A stretch of 64,000 bases of DNA from Setophaga petechia (taxonomy: Eukaryota > Chordata > Aves > Passeriformes > Parulidae), in contig JANCRA010000017.1 in the NCBI GenBank assembly GCA_024362935.1, positions 18,317,001 to 18,381,000 of the forward strand, given 5' to 3'. The notes below the pieces were generated by a model. That model saw only the letters and a list, made by a program, of their open reading frames with translations. It did no database searches and was not told the origin of the DNA. Positions 1 through 12,015 of the stretch are shown one piece after another (position 1 is the stretch's first letter; each line of letters begins with the position of its first letter). The translations under genes and the position numbers were made by a program.

Positions 1-2100
1 CAGCCCTGCTCAATCTCAGCACTGTAGAGCTGAAGCTGCACTGCAGTGATTCAAGCCCAACACAACTGCTCCCTTAGAAGTACAGAAACGATGATGCTGA
101 GAGGATGCCACGTGTTTGGGAAAGTTGGAGGGAGCCAAATTTCCTTTAGGAAAACATCTAAAATGCATTGGCTGCAGTAGGGTTGGATTTGCTGCCTGCA
201 AATCAGAGCCCACAGGGCTGAACGTGGTTACAGATGGGTGATGTTAGTTTTGTAGGAGAGGATGTGCATTCCTACTTTTATTTCCCTTTATCTTTTTTTT
301 TTTTTAATTAACATCGTTATCATTGTTTTGCCTCATGACAGAAATAACCTACAGAAGACCAAATAAAGGCTGATTTAAGGACCAAACCCCCACCACAACC
401 CTTCCCTAGGCCACAAAGTGAAGCCTGGCTGAGCTCAGCACCACCTCAGTCATGCTGTACCAAAGAAAAGTTCATTTTTGTCCAGTTTCTTTTACCCCAA
501 TATCCTTCACTTTGCTATTTCCTGCAAGGAATTCTTCAGAGAGGGGGAAAAAAACAAGAGTAAACTACAAGCTACTTGATCAGTTATAAGATCTATCCTA
601 AAATGTCATTTCAGCTGGGTTCTGCAGTTTGTTGTGCAACTCAGTCTTAACAAGGGAAACCTTCATCACTGTACCCCCTAAAAAAGAAATTAATTTTGTT
701 TTGAGAGGGTGTTCATGAAGTGACTTCCAAAGCCTTTTCCAGGTCACCTTAGGTTTTTAAGGTGTGGGCACTGGAATGCTAATATGAATTTTTTCTACAA
801 AAAATGACAACACATTTCATTTTGCCATTTTCAAATTAGTTTTTCTTTTTACTGTCATTTCCCAATTCATTTCCCCATGTCCAGTTTCATAGGAAAAAAA
901 ACAAAACCAAAACACGAAAAACAAATAAAAACCCCAAAATCCTAATAGTGAAATTATTTTAAAAGTGTAGTTGGTTTGGTTCTGAATGTCAAGATTTTTG
1001 TGTAACTTGGCAGAAAACAACAACAAAAAAATTAATTGTTTACTTATGCAATAACCTTAACCTTTAGTAGGCATCATGGTAGAAACACCTCAAACAACTG
1101 AGCCACGTTTTCAAGAAAAAACTCAGATTCTGCTTTTCCACACCTACTTGGGATTCTGAGGCATATCCCTCTCTCTCCCAGCTCAGAGACAAAAAGGGAA
1201 TATTCTCTGAATAAGGAGAGTAATGGGATCATGAAGAGCCAGCCCAAGATGATCCTGCTACAGACCAGATACACAGCTGCTAATGACGGATTTCTACCTA
1301 CACATTTTTCTTAAATAAGTGCCAAGTACCATCATTTGTAATTATTGTAGTGTTTTTCCACAGTTTGCCTGTTATCCAACCAACCCATTGAAAATCCTGC
1401 AGTTTTTGAACGATGTCTTCTCCAGCCTTAGTGGCCAAGCCTGCAGTAATCAATACATTTTATCTATCATTTATAAATGCAGTTCCAAGATCTCTGAGTG
1501 CAGAGGTGAGGCAGCAACTGGAACTGGAAGTTCTGACTGTTTTTCCTCCCCTAATAAACCTTGGTTATCCTGAAAGATTTCCAGCCTGATAGCAACCTCT
1601 CAATCAATCACAGGGTTACACATTGTTTATTCCTGGTGAATTAACAGTTTAGAGCCAGTATTGTGCATTACAATTTCCCAGTCCTCACTCTAGACACAGA
1701 GATGCATTTATCATTTCCAAGAGCAGTGGTTTTTATGCCAGTTTTGAAGGGGAGGGCCAGTGCCATCCTCAAACGAGCAAAGACTAGTGCACAGAGGAAG
1801 GGAAGATGAAGGCAGGCTTACAAGAGACATGAAAAAGACATTTTTTAAAAGCATTTTCTCTTTCCCCTTGATCAATTTCTTTTCTCAAGGTGCTTTTTAA
1901 CAACGAGGCAGGGCAGCGTATTTGGCTCTGTCAAAACCAACATTCCCTCAATGTCACTTGAAGAAATAATGATTTTCTACAGGAGAAAATCCTGTAGAAA
2001 GGACTCGACAGATAGTCCAGCAGATGCATTTTTCAAGGAGGACAGACAGGCTTGCAGTTTTATATCAATTTTTGGAAGGCAGCTTTATACCAGCAGAACC
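1..2100. other. Non-coding stretch, no gene recognised
   Basis: Short random-looking open frames occur on both strands, but none has a recognisable domain, splice-site framing or codon bias. A T-run lies near 292-305 and an A-rich patch near 893-935. A short perfect hairpin at 1974-2000 is listed separately. No interspersed repeat family was recognised here. Confidence 0.6.
1974..2000. repeat. Perfect 11-bp inverted repeat with 5-base loop
   Basis: Bases 1974-1984 (tttctacagga) are exactly complementary to 1990-2000 (tcctgtagaaa), with the loop gaaaa between them. The stem is short and AT-leaning. It is too short for a microRNA precursor and no second arm extends it. Its function is unknown and it may be chance. 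Confidence 0.8.
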
Positions 2101-3030
2101 AGGAATAAAACAGCTCAGCTGAAAATTCGACCTCTCCTCCTGGGCAGGTGAAAGCAGCAAGATTTTGGAAAGAAAAACAAAACAGGGGGGAAAAAAGAGA
2201 AGAACTAATAATGAACAAAATCCAGGCTGGGAGGGTTTAACAGAACTGATAACAACTGAAAAGCTGTTAGGAAACCTTCCCAGACAAACCATTTCTTCTT
2301 CTGTTCAAAGCCTCTCTGCTGCCCAGGTGATGCCCCTGGGTTCAGCGGAAGGAGGAAAGAGCTCCTCCAGGAGGGAGAACACCTCCCTTCCTGCTGACCC
2401 CCCGTGCTCCTCTCCTCCCTGAGCCTTTTTTCCAAGGAATCATCACAAGGAGAGGCAGCCTGGCTCCCTGCCCTCCCTCCTGGGCAGCTTTGGGGCACAG
2501 GTGAGCTGCTGAGGAGGAGGAGATGCAGGGAGAACTTCCACTGAGTGCTTCAGCAGCTGGGAACTCCAACAGCCCCTTCCACCACCATCAAAACCCTAAA
2601 GGATTGAACAGGCTCTGTCCCTGGAGCAGGCTGGCAGGGCTGGCTCTCACAGCACTCCTCCTGGGCCCAGGGAAGGTGTTTAAAGGCGTGTGGCACCCCT
2701 GGCAGCGTGCACAGCTGTGCGGAACAGCTGGAGCCAAACGCCAGGGGAGGCTGCAGCAGCAAAGATGAGCTTTGAAACACTGCCCAAAAAAGGGACAGCA
2801 TTCCCTGCCCTCAGGAGAGCCCAGCCCAGCCCTCAGGAAGGGAAATCAGGGCACAGCACCAGCTCTGCTTCCCAGGAATGCTCCAGCTGCTCTCTCCTCT
2901 CTGCTCGTCCTCCCCAAACCAGGACGTTTCCCTCAAACTGAGCGGTCTGAAGCCAGGCTGGAACCAGACACTGCCTTGGCTCTGGGGATAACTGGGGAAG
3001 GGGCTCTTTGAGCAGATTTCTTTCCAGCAG
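2101..3030. other. GC-richer, CpG-poor non-coding patch
   Basis: This stretch is visibly richer in C and G than its flanks, with many ctgc, cagg and ctcc words, so overlapping open frames of 75-97 codons appear on both strands. CpG dinucleotides are sparse, so it is not a CpG island. None of the frames resembles a known protein, and frames on opposite strands are equally open, which argues for composition rather than coding. Confidence 0.5.
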
Positions 3031-6000
3031 ATAGTGAAAAACATAAGTTCACTGGTTTTATTTATGTCATATTTAGGATTATTTAAATATGCAAAGCTTC
3101 AAGGGGTGAACAGGGCTGGCACACCTGCAGGAATCACACAAGGGTTGAGGAACTATTTTCCCCCTAAGGAGTTCCAAAAGCTGTTCCAGAGGTGGGGTGT
3201 CCCTATTTTTTCATGAAGGTATTGAGAAATCTATCCCATCCACATTTTTGGAGTAGTTTTTCTTTAACATATGACCAGATTAAATATTGGGTGAGTGTTG
3301 GTTTGGATTGGGTTTATTGTCTATAGATGCTGTAAATAATTTAACAAGCATCCCTGTGATCCTGACTGTAGGCAAAAGATTCATTTTCTGCTGCTTAAAA
3401 GTAATGATTCTTTTATTCTTTCCTTTTTACAATAATTTAGGAAAAAATATTTAAAATAATGTTTCTGGTATAGTACTTTATGGAAGAGAAAATGCCACAA
3501 AACTCACTCCAGCCCTCATTCCATTAACACCAAGCTATGCCAGACACTTGGCCACCACGGATTGCAAGTTCTAATAAAAGCTAGAAAAATCTATTGAGAT
3601 TTTGATTATTAGAAAAGTGTTCAATGCACAAAATTCCCTACACAGAAATATGTAAAAGATTCCAATTTACACTATGCTGTCTTAACACTTAATTAATATT
3701 TTTGCTCTAATTAACATTTACTGAGTACCCTATTTATGATTCCTTTTTTTTTTTAATCAGATATCCCCTTTCCCTCTCCATTTTTGAAGTTTCAAACACT
3801 GATATAGAATATCAGTTTTCTGGACACTTAGATTAAAAAATATTATTAGCTGAATTTTGCCCAACATAACCCCCCGAAGTCACAGTTTCATAGTGATTTT
3901 ACCCACCTATATTTTCAATTTAATAAGGAGTTTTTATGCTCTGAAACTCCAAAGGATTATGAACTGAAAGAAGGTGAAAAGCTGGAATATACAAGATCTT
4001 CTTATGGGACGACCCACAGTAACCCCAGTGGTGTTTTTCTTCTTGGGCACAACAAAATGAAAATGTTTTGGAAACATTGCTTTCCCCACACTCCTGTCCT
4101 TATTGAAACAAACAAATATTCCCAGTATTGAGAACTCTGTAATTGAAAGTCATGCTCTGACTGCTCCAGAGGTGTAAATCAATAACCTCATTGAACTGAT
4201 AGGAACAATCAGTATGAAGTGAAAAACCCTGATAGCAGAAGTACCAATGTAAATCTGATAACAGCAGTGATTTATATTGCTTGTATCTGTTCTTGTTACT
4301 TAACTTTGAAAACACTTTTAGTTTTCACTGACATTTTCTTGTAGCTGTTCACACACTTTGAATAGATAATCCATAAAGTTTCAGGAGCATCTTTGAGGTG
4401 GGGAATGTTGGTCCTGCAGGGCATGAGCAGTGTGAGTTTTTCAGTGTGAGCTCTTTCCCCACAGCCTGTGCCTGTGCCTGTGCCACACAGAATTCCTGGG
4501 GCCAAGTTCCTGCCCTGCAGCCAGGGAGTTTTCCAGAGCAAAGGGATCCCAGTTTGACCCCAGGAGTTCCCAGTTCCCAGCCCACAACAGAAGGATCCCA
4601 TTAAATGAGCAAAACTCCCAGTGAATGGCTTGGGCTGGACTGGTGCCATCCCTGGGAATGCACAGCCCAAGGAAATCACCAATAATTCTCTTGTTAGAGG
4701 CAGAATACAAGAGAAACAAGGAGTTTTGCTGTAGTTCCCAAGTCATTTGTGACCAAAATGTACCTGAATAGTTGATAATTAGTAAAAGAATTTGTTCTTT
4801 ATAGGGCTCTTGAAAATGCCATTAAGTCTGTATTTACTTAGCATTTTCTCTAACTGCCTTATTGGAAAATCAGGCAATAGGAGTTTCAGAAGAAGTAACA
4901 ACAGAATTAAACCCTATTTTCTATTCTACTGCCTCAAGAAGAAGGAGTTGAATTCCAGGGTGCCCATATTAAAACTGGACAAATGTAGTGACATGCATTC
5001 CAGGCTCCAGCACAGAACACAGGTCCAGAATAAATTCATTACCACATTCCTTCCAAACAGAGTCGTTAACTGCAGACAGCACAGTCCAGCAGCAGCTGTT
5101 GCTTCAGATTTTTGAAACCATGGAAGCCCTGCTGGATTTCAATGCCCTCTGTGTGGGTCAGTGCAATAAGAAGCAATAGGTTTGAGCCTGTAAAACTTAA
5201 AACAAGCAGGCACAGATTCAGCCACAGCTCTCCTTGATGTAAAACCATAAAGTCACCCAGAAGTATTCAAAAAATGCAGGACTGTAACTTCAGACCAAAG
5301 CAGAGTAATCCACTTTTCAAAGTTCCCTGATAAGAGCTGCAGTCTTTTGAATTTGCCTTGAGTTTCAGTTTGAAGATCTACAAAAAGATATCTATCTCTA
5401 AAGGACTCTACTCAAGAAATGTCAAACATAAACAGACTTTGAAGGAGTTAAACAGCTGCTTCCAGAGCAGCAATGATCAATTTTGAAGCTTATTTGTTGT
5501 TTTAGTTTGATTTAACAGTGCAGGAAGGAAGAGCAATGCCATGCAGTGGTGTGGGAGGTGCAGTGGTTGGATTTTGCTGCTGCCAGCATTAATTCTGGGG
5601 TGATGGATGTACAGAAAGCCTTTTGCAGCTGGAATCATCTCCACGTGTGCAAATTCATGGAGTGGATGTCCTGCCAGCTGCCTGGCACCACAACCAGGGG
5701 TCACACAGGAGGGAGAGAGGCAGCCTCTGTGAGGGGGGACCAAAGGGGAAGAAATAAATAAATAAATTGAAAAGAGTTGCTTTTATTTAAAAAGCAGCAG
5801 GACAGGGGAAAAATAGGCCTTTAAAGAAGAACCTTTCATCTCACAGTGCAGCCTTAGAAGATAAAAATGCTTCCCAATTTTCATATATGAATATCTAAAC
5901 TCAATCTGCAGACGAGAAATTGAAACAAGAGTGGCCTGGTTTCCCAATATACCAAACACTTTCAATTCCTATGCTCCCTCTTATTTTTTATATCATGCTG

Positions 6001-8790
6001 GTTTCTCAGGTATCTCTGAAGTGCATATTGCAAGTTTGTTGTGCACAGTGTTCAAACCCAGCACAAGTGAGGCAGATGAGGCTGGGTGCTAGTTAAAGGC
6101 TGGCTGCTGCACCCAAAACTTCACCCAGGACTTGTTGTTGTACTGGAACATCTCTGGCAGGTCAGCTAAACCACAAAATTCAGAATGGTGCCCTATTTAC
6201 ATTGCTGATTAAAATATGACATAGCTTTTTATTTAAATAATGCATTTAGATGAAAAACAATCAGGACTCCACAATGGAAAATTGTTGTCCTTAAATGCAG
6301 CCTAAAGTGAACTGATGGCTGATAGAGAAGTGAATATTTTGTTTTTCTTTTTTTTATGAGAGAAAATAAATTCTGTTGTTGCCAATGTCAGTAAGATTTG
6401 CTAATATTCATCTAATCAATGTCAGAAAACCTATCAAGTCCTCAAATATTAACAGATCAGCTGTGGTAACTGTGGCACTGCACTATTCTGTACTCTGAGA
6501 GAAGAACACCAAGTGTAATTCTCTAAAATTAAACCTCCCAAGCCCATACCCAAGGCTACTGGCAAAGCAAAAAGCAGGTTTGTATTTCAGCAGACAAATG
6601 ACTGATGATCATTATTAGATATTTTCCATGAGATCTACAACATCAAACCTCTCCTCTGAGAAATTTCAAAGATCGTTCCCAATGTTCCTCAGACACATTT
6701 ATGGCTAGTGTATGACTCTCAAAGAAATTGCACCTCAGAATTTTGTTTCTATGACAAGAAATAAGGTTTCAACTCCTTGCTTGGTTTCAGTAGACATATT
6801 AGGGTCAATATGGTGCACATATTTAGACCTCTGGAGAAGGCAAAAAGCAAAAAGACAAGTAAATCATGTTTAAAATACTAGAGCCCAACCATAAAAATCT
6901 ATTGTTTCTCTTTTGCAGTGATGGTATTTTACCATCCAAATAAAAATCCCAGCTCACCGATGAGCAGAATGATTGAAGTACCACTGTACCACACAGTTTT
7001 AATTTCAGGTATTTGAAAAGATGATACCATAAAATGATCTGGAATATTGTTGCAGCATAAATCTCCCAGCACTTTCCCTGTCCTTAATGTTCAAGCCTAA
7101 AATTGTTCCATTCTTTAGCTGACAGTGCACATTGTAAAAGTTGCAGTTTATCACTTCCCTTTCATTCCTCCCCAGCAGCTCCATTACCACATTCCCTTTT
7201 TTATTACAATCTCAGGGTGTCACTACAGAAGTGACATCACGAGGGGAGAACGAGGATTCGCCAGGAATAATCAGAATTTCTCTGCAGTGCCAGGGAGCTC
7301 TGAATTCAGAGCAAAGGGACAGCCCTGCATTTCAGCATGCTGAACATGAGCACTCTCCAATCTATTGCCTGCCACTGGAGTGCCTTGGACTGCAGGAATT
7401 ACATCCCACAGTCGGGCAGCACTAAGGTAATTCTGTTGCCATATGTTGTGCCAAAGAGCTCACGCCGTGACAGGGTGCATTACAGATTATGCTTTCCCAT
7501 GTGATGCCAATTTTCTCCTTCATCTGTGAGGGATAAACCTTGTCTCCATTCAGGTTTTGAAGTAGCCAAAATAAAAGTGCACCTCCAATGAGCTGGTGGT
7601 GCAAATTCTGCTTTAAAAGAGAGGCAGAAGAAGCCCAGCGATTTTTCAGATATTGGAAATTGTATTTCATTTTGCACCCAGAATTCACTTTGCATCAAGC
7701 CCATGGGAATTCCAGTCCCAATTCAGGAAAAAAATGGAGCTAGGAACACTTTGATCAGCCTCACACATTTTCTTCATCAAACACTGCAGTGTTTTTGAGT
7801 TTCTCTGGTTGGTTGATTTTGAATGCTGGCATGGGCAGCAGCTCACACAGACAGAAAAGAAATACCAGGAGAGCAGAGAGAAAATAGGTAGAGCCCCCCA
7901 GAGCGTGTTTAAGAGATTCTGCTTGTCTGTCCAATTTATTACTGGATTTCATTACTTAGCAGCCCTGAATTGAAGTGGTTGATAACATGCCACAAATGAT
8001 TCACCCATCAGCATCCAGCTCAGCTCAGGAATCATCACAAACCATTGCCACAAGCCTGGGCTTGGGCAGAGCAGGGAAATCAGGTGGATTCCATCCTGGT
8101 GAGGCCATGGCACAGCACCTGAGAAAAACCCAGTGAGCACCAGGGCCTCACCTCACAGGGCAGAAATGGAGACCTCAGGAGGAACTTTAGGGATGGCGAC
8201 AAAAAATAACTCCTAAAGAGGGGAGAATGGGCAGTAACACTTCTCACATGAGGTAGAAGGCTGAGGCAGAAATGCACAAACACTTCTCATGTTCTTCAGG
8301 AGTCAAACAAGAACCAGCCCTGAATGCACAGTCAGGTGTGCTCACAGCTCAGGTTTGGTCATTCTGGTTTTCACTCTTGGAACAGAAAGAGACACTCAGA
8401 GAGGGCTCTGCACAACAACAGCCTTTGGAATTCAGTGGCTTGGCCAGGGAAATCTTCAGGGAAATTTGCTCAGGTGTATAAAGCCACTGTCACATCAGCT
8501 CCTCCTCTATCCATACACCAAGAAAGACTGAGCTAGGGTATTTAGGATTTCAAGCATCAGGCAGGAGTTTAAACCTCAGGCCCCTCTGCAATCATCAGGA
8601 ATGCTGCTTGCAAACCCAGGACTTGAGGAATTCTCATTTTACCCACCAAAAGCAAGCCTAAGCCCACACCCTGGGGATCTCCTGCTCTCACTGTTTCAAA
8701 CAATGAGTTGAGGTATTTGTTGAGCCAGTAGGCAGCCTGTAATCCTCACCCCAATTTCAAGGTTACTGGAACAAACTCCTTTTGATTTAA
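3031..8790. other. AT-rich non-coding stretch, no gene recognised
   Basis: No exon, RNA gene or interspersed repeat was recognised. Minor features are a run of gtgcct hexamers near 4465-4490 and an aaat tetranucleotide run near 5752-5769. The open frames up to about 128 codons here are scattered over both strands and look random. Confidence 0.55.
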
Positions 8791-8811
8791 GGCCTTTTGC
8801 CTTCAGCTAAA

Positions 8812-9727
8812 ATGGAGCTTATTCTAATTATCTTCATTATAGCACTCATCATTGGGGGCTCCCATGGGCACCGAGGGGGTAACGAGGATGGCATTTTACA
8901 TCCACTGACCTCGAAATTAGTGCATGCTTATTTCACCAGGAGAGCACCAACTAAAATAAATCCTTTGCTTTCCACTCAGTTTCCAAATGAAATGTTGTGG
9001 TTTGTTGTGTGAGACCCTGTCATCTGCATTCCTGATTCTCTGGCACTGCAGATGTCCAAGGCTGTTTTATGTGCCACTTTCATGGCCAAATTGCTGGGAA
9101 GCCCAGGAAGGTTTATGGCCACATTAAAGAACATTCTCCCATCAAGCCATCCAAATTTTCACTATATAACAGCTCCTGGACACCACCCCCTCAGTAAACT
9201 TTATGGGAGACCCTCACATACAACCAGGAGACCCAAAAATATCATTTGGTCTTTTGCCATTAGGAAATATTGTGAAAACTTCCTATGTTTGGTTTGTGGG
9301 TTCTCTCTTACCCATGAGCTCCCAAGACAAAAAACAAAATAATGAGAGAATGGAAAGAGTATAAAAGGGGGGAGAATGGATAAGAATCACTGTTCCTCTT
9401 CAGCTGTGAGACATTCTAAAAGAGAATGAACTGCTCCTAGATGTGTGATCTGTCCTGATAAAGAGACCCCAGGTTGTCTGGAATCAATCACCACAGTAAA
9501 TTGTGATGGTGATATGGAGAATACCTCGAGATGAAGAAGAACAAATCACATTATGTTCAGTAAACGCTAAATCTATAATAGATCAACATATCCAAATCAG
9601 CTAATCCCCTGTTCAGTTATTTAAAAAGGAATATTTAATGCCTAGAACCTGGACAGAGGTTAGTACAGTTATTTCACAAATTCCATCAGGACCTGTCAGA
9701 CCACCTGGTGCTAAGGAAATGCTGTAA
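8812..9727 (+). pseudogene. Decayed protein-coding relic, secreted/envelope-like, unidentified
   Basis: An ATG at 8812 opens a frame whose first ~19 residues (MELILIIFIIALIIGGSHG) look like a signal peptide. The same frame runs to about 9530 with only four stops (TGA at 9010, TAA-TGA at 9340-9345, and a TGA near 9430). That is far fewer than AT-rich random sequence would give over ~240 codons. From about 9521 the coding-like signal moves to the next frame (IPRDEEEQITLCSV) and runs with one TAA to a stop at 9725-9727. Cysteine pairs (CLVC; CVICP with a further PGC) and an NTS glycosylation sequon fit an extracellular or viral surface protein. A pyrimidine-rich tract ending in cag lies at 8791-8806, just before the ATG, and gtaagt lies at 9724-9729. 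Recognised: coding-like openness, leader, cysteines. Inferred: an old retroviral env or a dead host exon. No family was identified, and no flanking LTR was seen. Confidence 0.35.
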
Positions 9728-10360
9728 GTGAAATCTGACCGGATTTGTTATTTCAGTATTTCTCTTTCTCCTTTCAGCATGCTCCACTAGTTGGCAATTA
9801 CTGCCTACTGTACAATCTATTAAATATTCATGTCAGATATTATTTGCATAGAGCAGCTCTTCTCTGATAAAAAATATGTTATTCATTCACTGCTTAGAAG
9901 ATTGACCTCAGGTCCCTACTTTAAACACACAGTTATATTGATTGTGAAAATACTCCAGGAAAATTATGTAGTTTATATGCATGCATTATTTCTACTGAGT
10001 CATCCTGAAGCTTATAATTTAAGCCTCAGTGTTTCAGGTAAAATGAAATTGCTTCACTAAAGTAAGGCTGCTTTGATTTCAGCTTTGCTCTGAGCTCTGC
10101 CAGGCAAGCAGAAAATCTTCAGAGTGTGAAAGGTCTTGTTCATATGGAATGTACAGTCATGCCTTGGCAGAACTGTGTGCATTCAGAACACAGCAGGCCT
10201 TTGTCCAGAGATTGTTTTACAAACCCCTTTTCTGTTCCTTATGTAAATAATCCCATGTCCCATCTTAATGGAAGATCATCATAAATGAGCAATGAATTTA
10301 GGTTTCCAAAGCACTGCTGTGGCTATTGTGTCATATGTGGTGCACAAAGAACAAAAGTTA

Positions 10361-10500
10361 AAATAAAAAAAAAAAAAAAGGAAAAAAATCCAACAAAACA
10401 AAACAACTCCCCTCCAAAAAAACCCAAAAAAACAAAAAAAAAAAAAAAAAAAACCAAACCTACCCAAAAAAAAAAAAAAAAAAAAACTAAAAAGAAAACC
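10361..10500. repeat. A-rich low-complexity tract
   Basis: About 140 bases consist almost entirely of A runs broken by short C clusters, including two uninterrupted A runs of roughly 20 bases. There is no retroposon body recognisable upstream, so I call this simple sequence and not the tail of an element. Confidence 0.85.
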
Positions 10501-11991
10501 ACCAAAAGTACCCCCTAAGGATCTTGTTTCAAACAAGAATAAAATCCCCAAACTGAACCAAAGAAACCCCAAGCAACAACAGAAAGAGAAGGTAACTCCA
10601 TTCCAACTAAAAAGAAAAGTACTCCTCATAAATGTGTCCCCTCGAGGAAGAAACTTTGATATATCCCACTTTGGAAAATGTCTATATATTACTATCCTGC
10701 CCCCCTCCCCAGACAGAAGCAGTTTAAGAGAATAAACACAGTAAGAAAAAAAGGGAAAAAAAGAGAAAAAAAGGATGGACATGCTCTTTGCCTTCCTTTC
10801 TCTTTTGCTATTTTGTTCCATCCACCTCCTGTATTTCCCAGCTCCTCTCCACATTATCTCTCTCACCTCCTTGCCTCTCACCTCACTACTTTTTGCTCCT
10901 CACTTCAGTCTTGCTTTCAAGAGAACATCACCTCTAGTATGGTTACTCATCACCAAAAATGCCCAAAACCAGAGCAATGATTCCAATGAGAGCTCAGCCC
11001 TTAGAGCAATGCCAGCACCCTGGCACTGGGTTTATTTTTATGGCACACATCCCTGTCCCTGTGGTGCCTGCTCATCCCAAGCCCCACAGCCCCAGGCAGG
11101 GCTCAGGCTGTGCAGGAGCCTTTTCTTGGCCCTGTGCAGATAAACTGAGTCACCCTGCAGGGCCCTTCACCCCAGAGCTCACAGCACAGAGGGGCAGATG
11201 CCTTTAAAATGCTGAGCTCAACAGTGGGATGAAGGATGGGCTCCCTCCTGGAACTCTGGGATAGATCTGATGGGATTGATGTTTGTCCAGAATAAAAAGC
11301 CCAGGATTTGGTGTTCTACTAAATCATAAAACTAGGAAAAAAGTTCTCTGAAGAAAACTGAAATTGCTGTCCTGGGGTGCACAATATCCTGCAAGTTGGC
11401 CCAACGTGTGCCCTTCTGTATTTCACTGATGTCTTCATTTAATGCTCTTCAGAAAGTGAAAACTTCAGCCTCAGTGAGGCTCTGGCAAATTCCTGCTGAG
11501 CTCCATTACCTGGGAAACACCCCCAGCACTGCAGGGGAGGCTGCCTGCCTCTTTCATTTAGCAACAGCAAAGGGGTTTTTCTAGCCCAAAATAGAAAATT
11601 CAGGTTTTAGGGAGCTTTTCTCCTCTCCAAATGCAGCCCTTCAGTTCTAACACTGAATTTCCACACGTGCATATCCCCTTGTTTTCCTTAACCCCCAGTG
11701 ATTATTCAATTTCATTAAAAAGCTGAATGATCTGGGGAATGCAGAGACAATTTCAACCTCTCTTTATAAATGCAAGGGATACAGTAAAGATTTGCCATAA
11801 TTTGTACTTGCTGTGACATGATAGAAAGCCAATCATAATGAACCAGGCTGGAAAACAGATGCAGAGGCTGTTAAAGGTCAGGATGGAAGAATAACAGGTA
11901 ATAAAATCCTTTACCTATTGACATATTGCAGTGTGAGTGTTAAAATTTATAATAATAGCTTTTAAAGTTTGTGTCAAGACTTTCTTTTTCC

Positions 11992-12015
11992 TTTTTTTTT
12001 TTTTTTTTTTTTTTT
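11992..12015. repeat. Poly(T) run
   Basis: Twenty-four consecutive T residues follow a pyrimidine-rich lead-in. No element attached to it was recognised on either strand. Confidence 0.9.

Noticed and set aside
2101..3030. Possible CpG-island promoter
   Set aside because: GC is raised but CpG dinucleotides are rare, and no exon or TATA/initiator arrangement is evident.
10279..10881. 200-codon minus-strand Phe-rich frame
   Set aside because: It arises from the A-rich tract at 10361-10500 read as poly-Phe; no real domain lies outside it.
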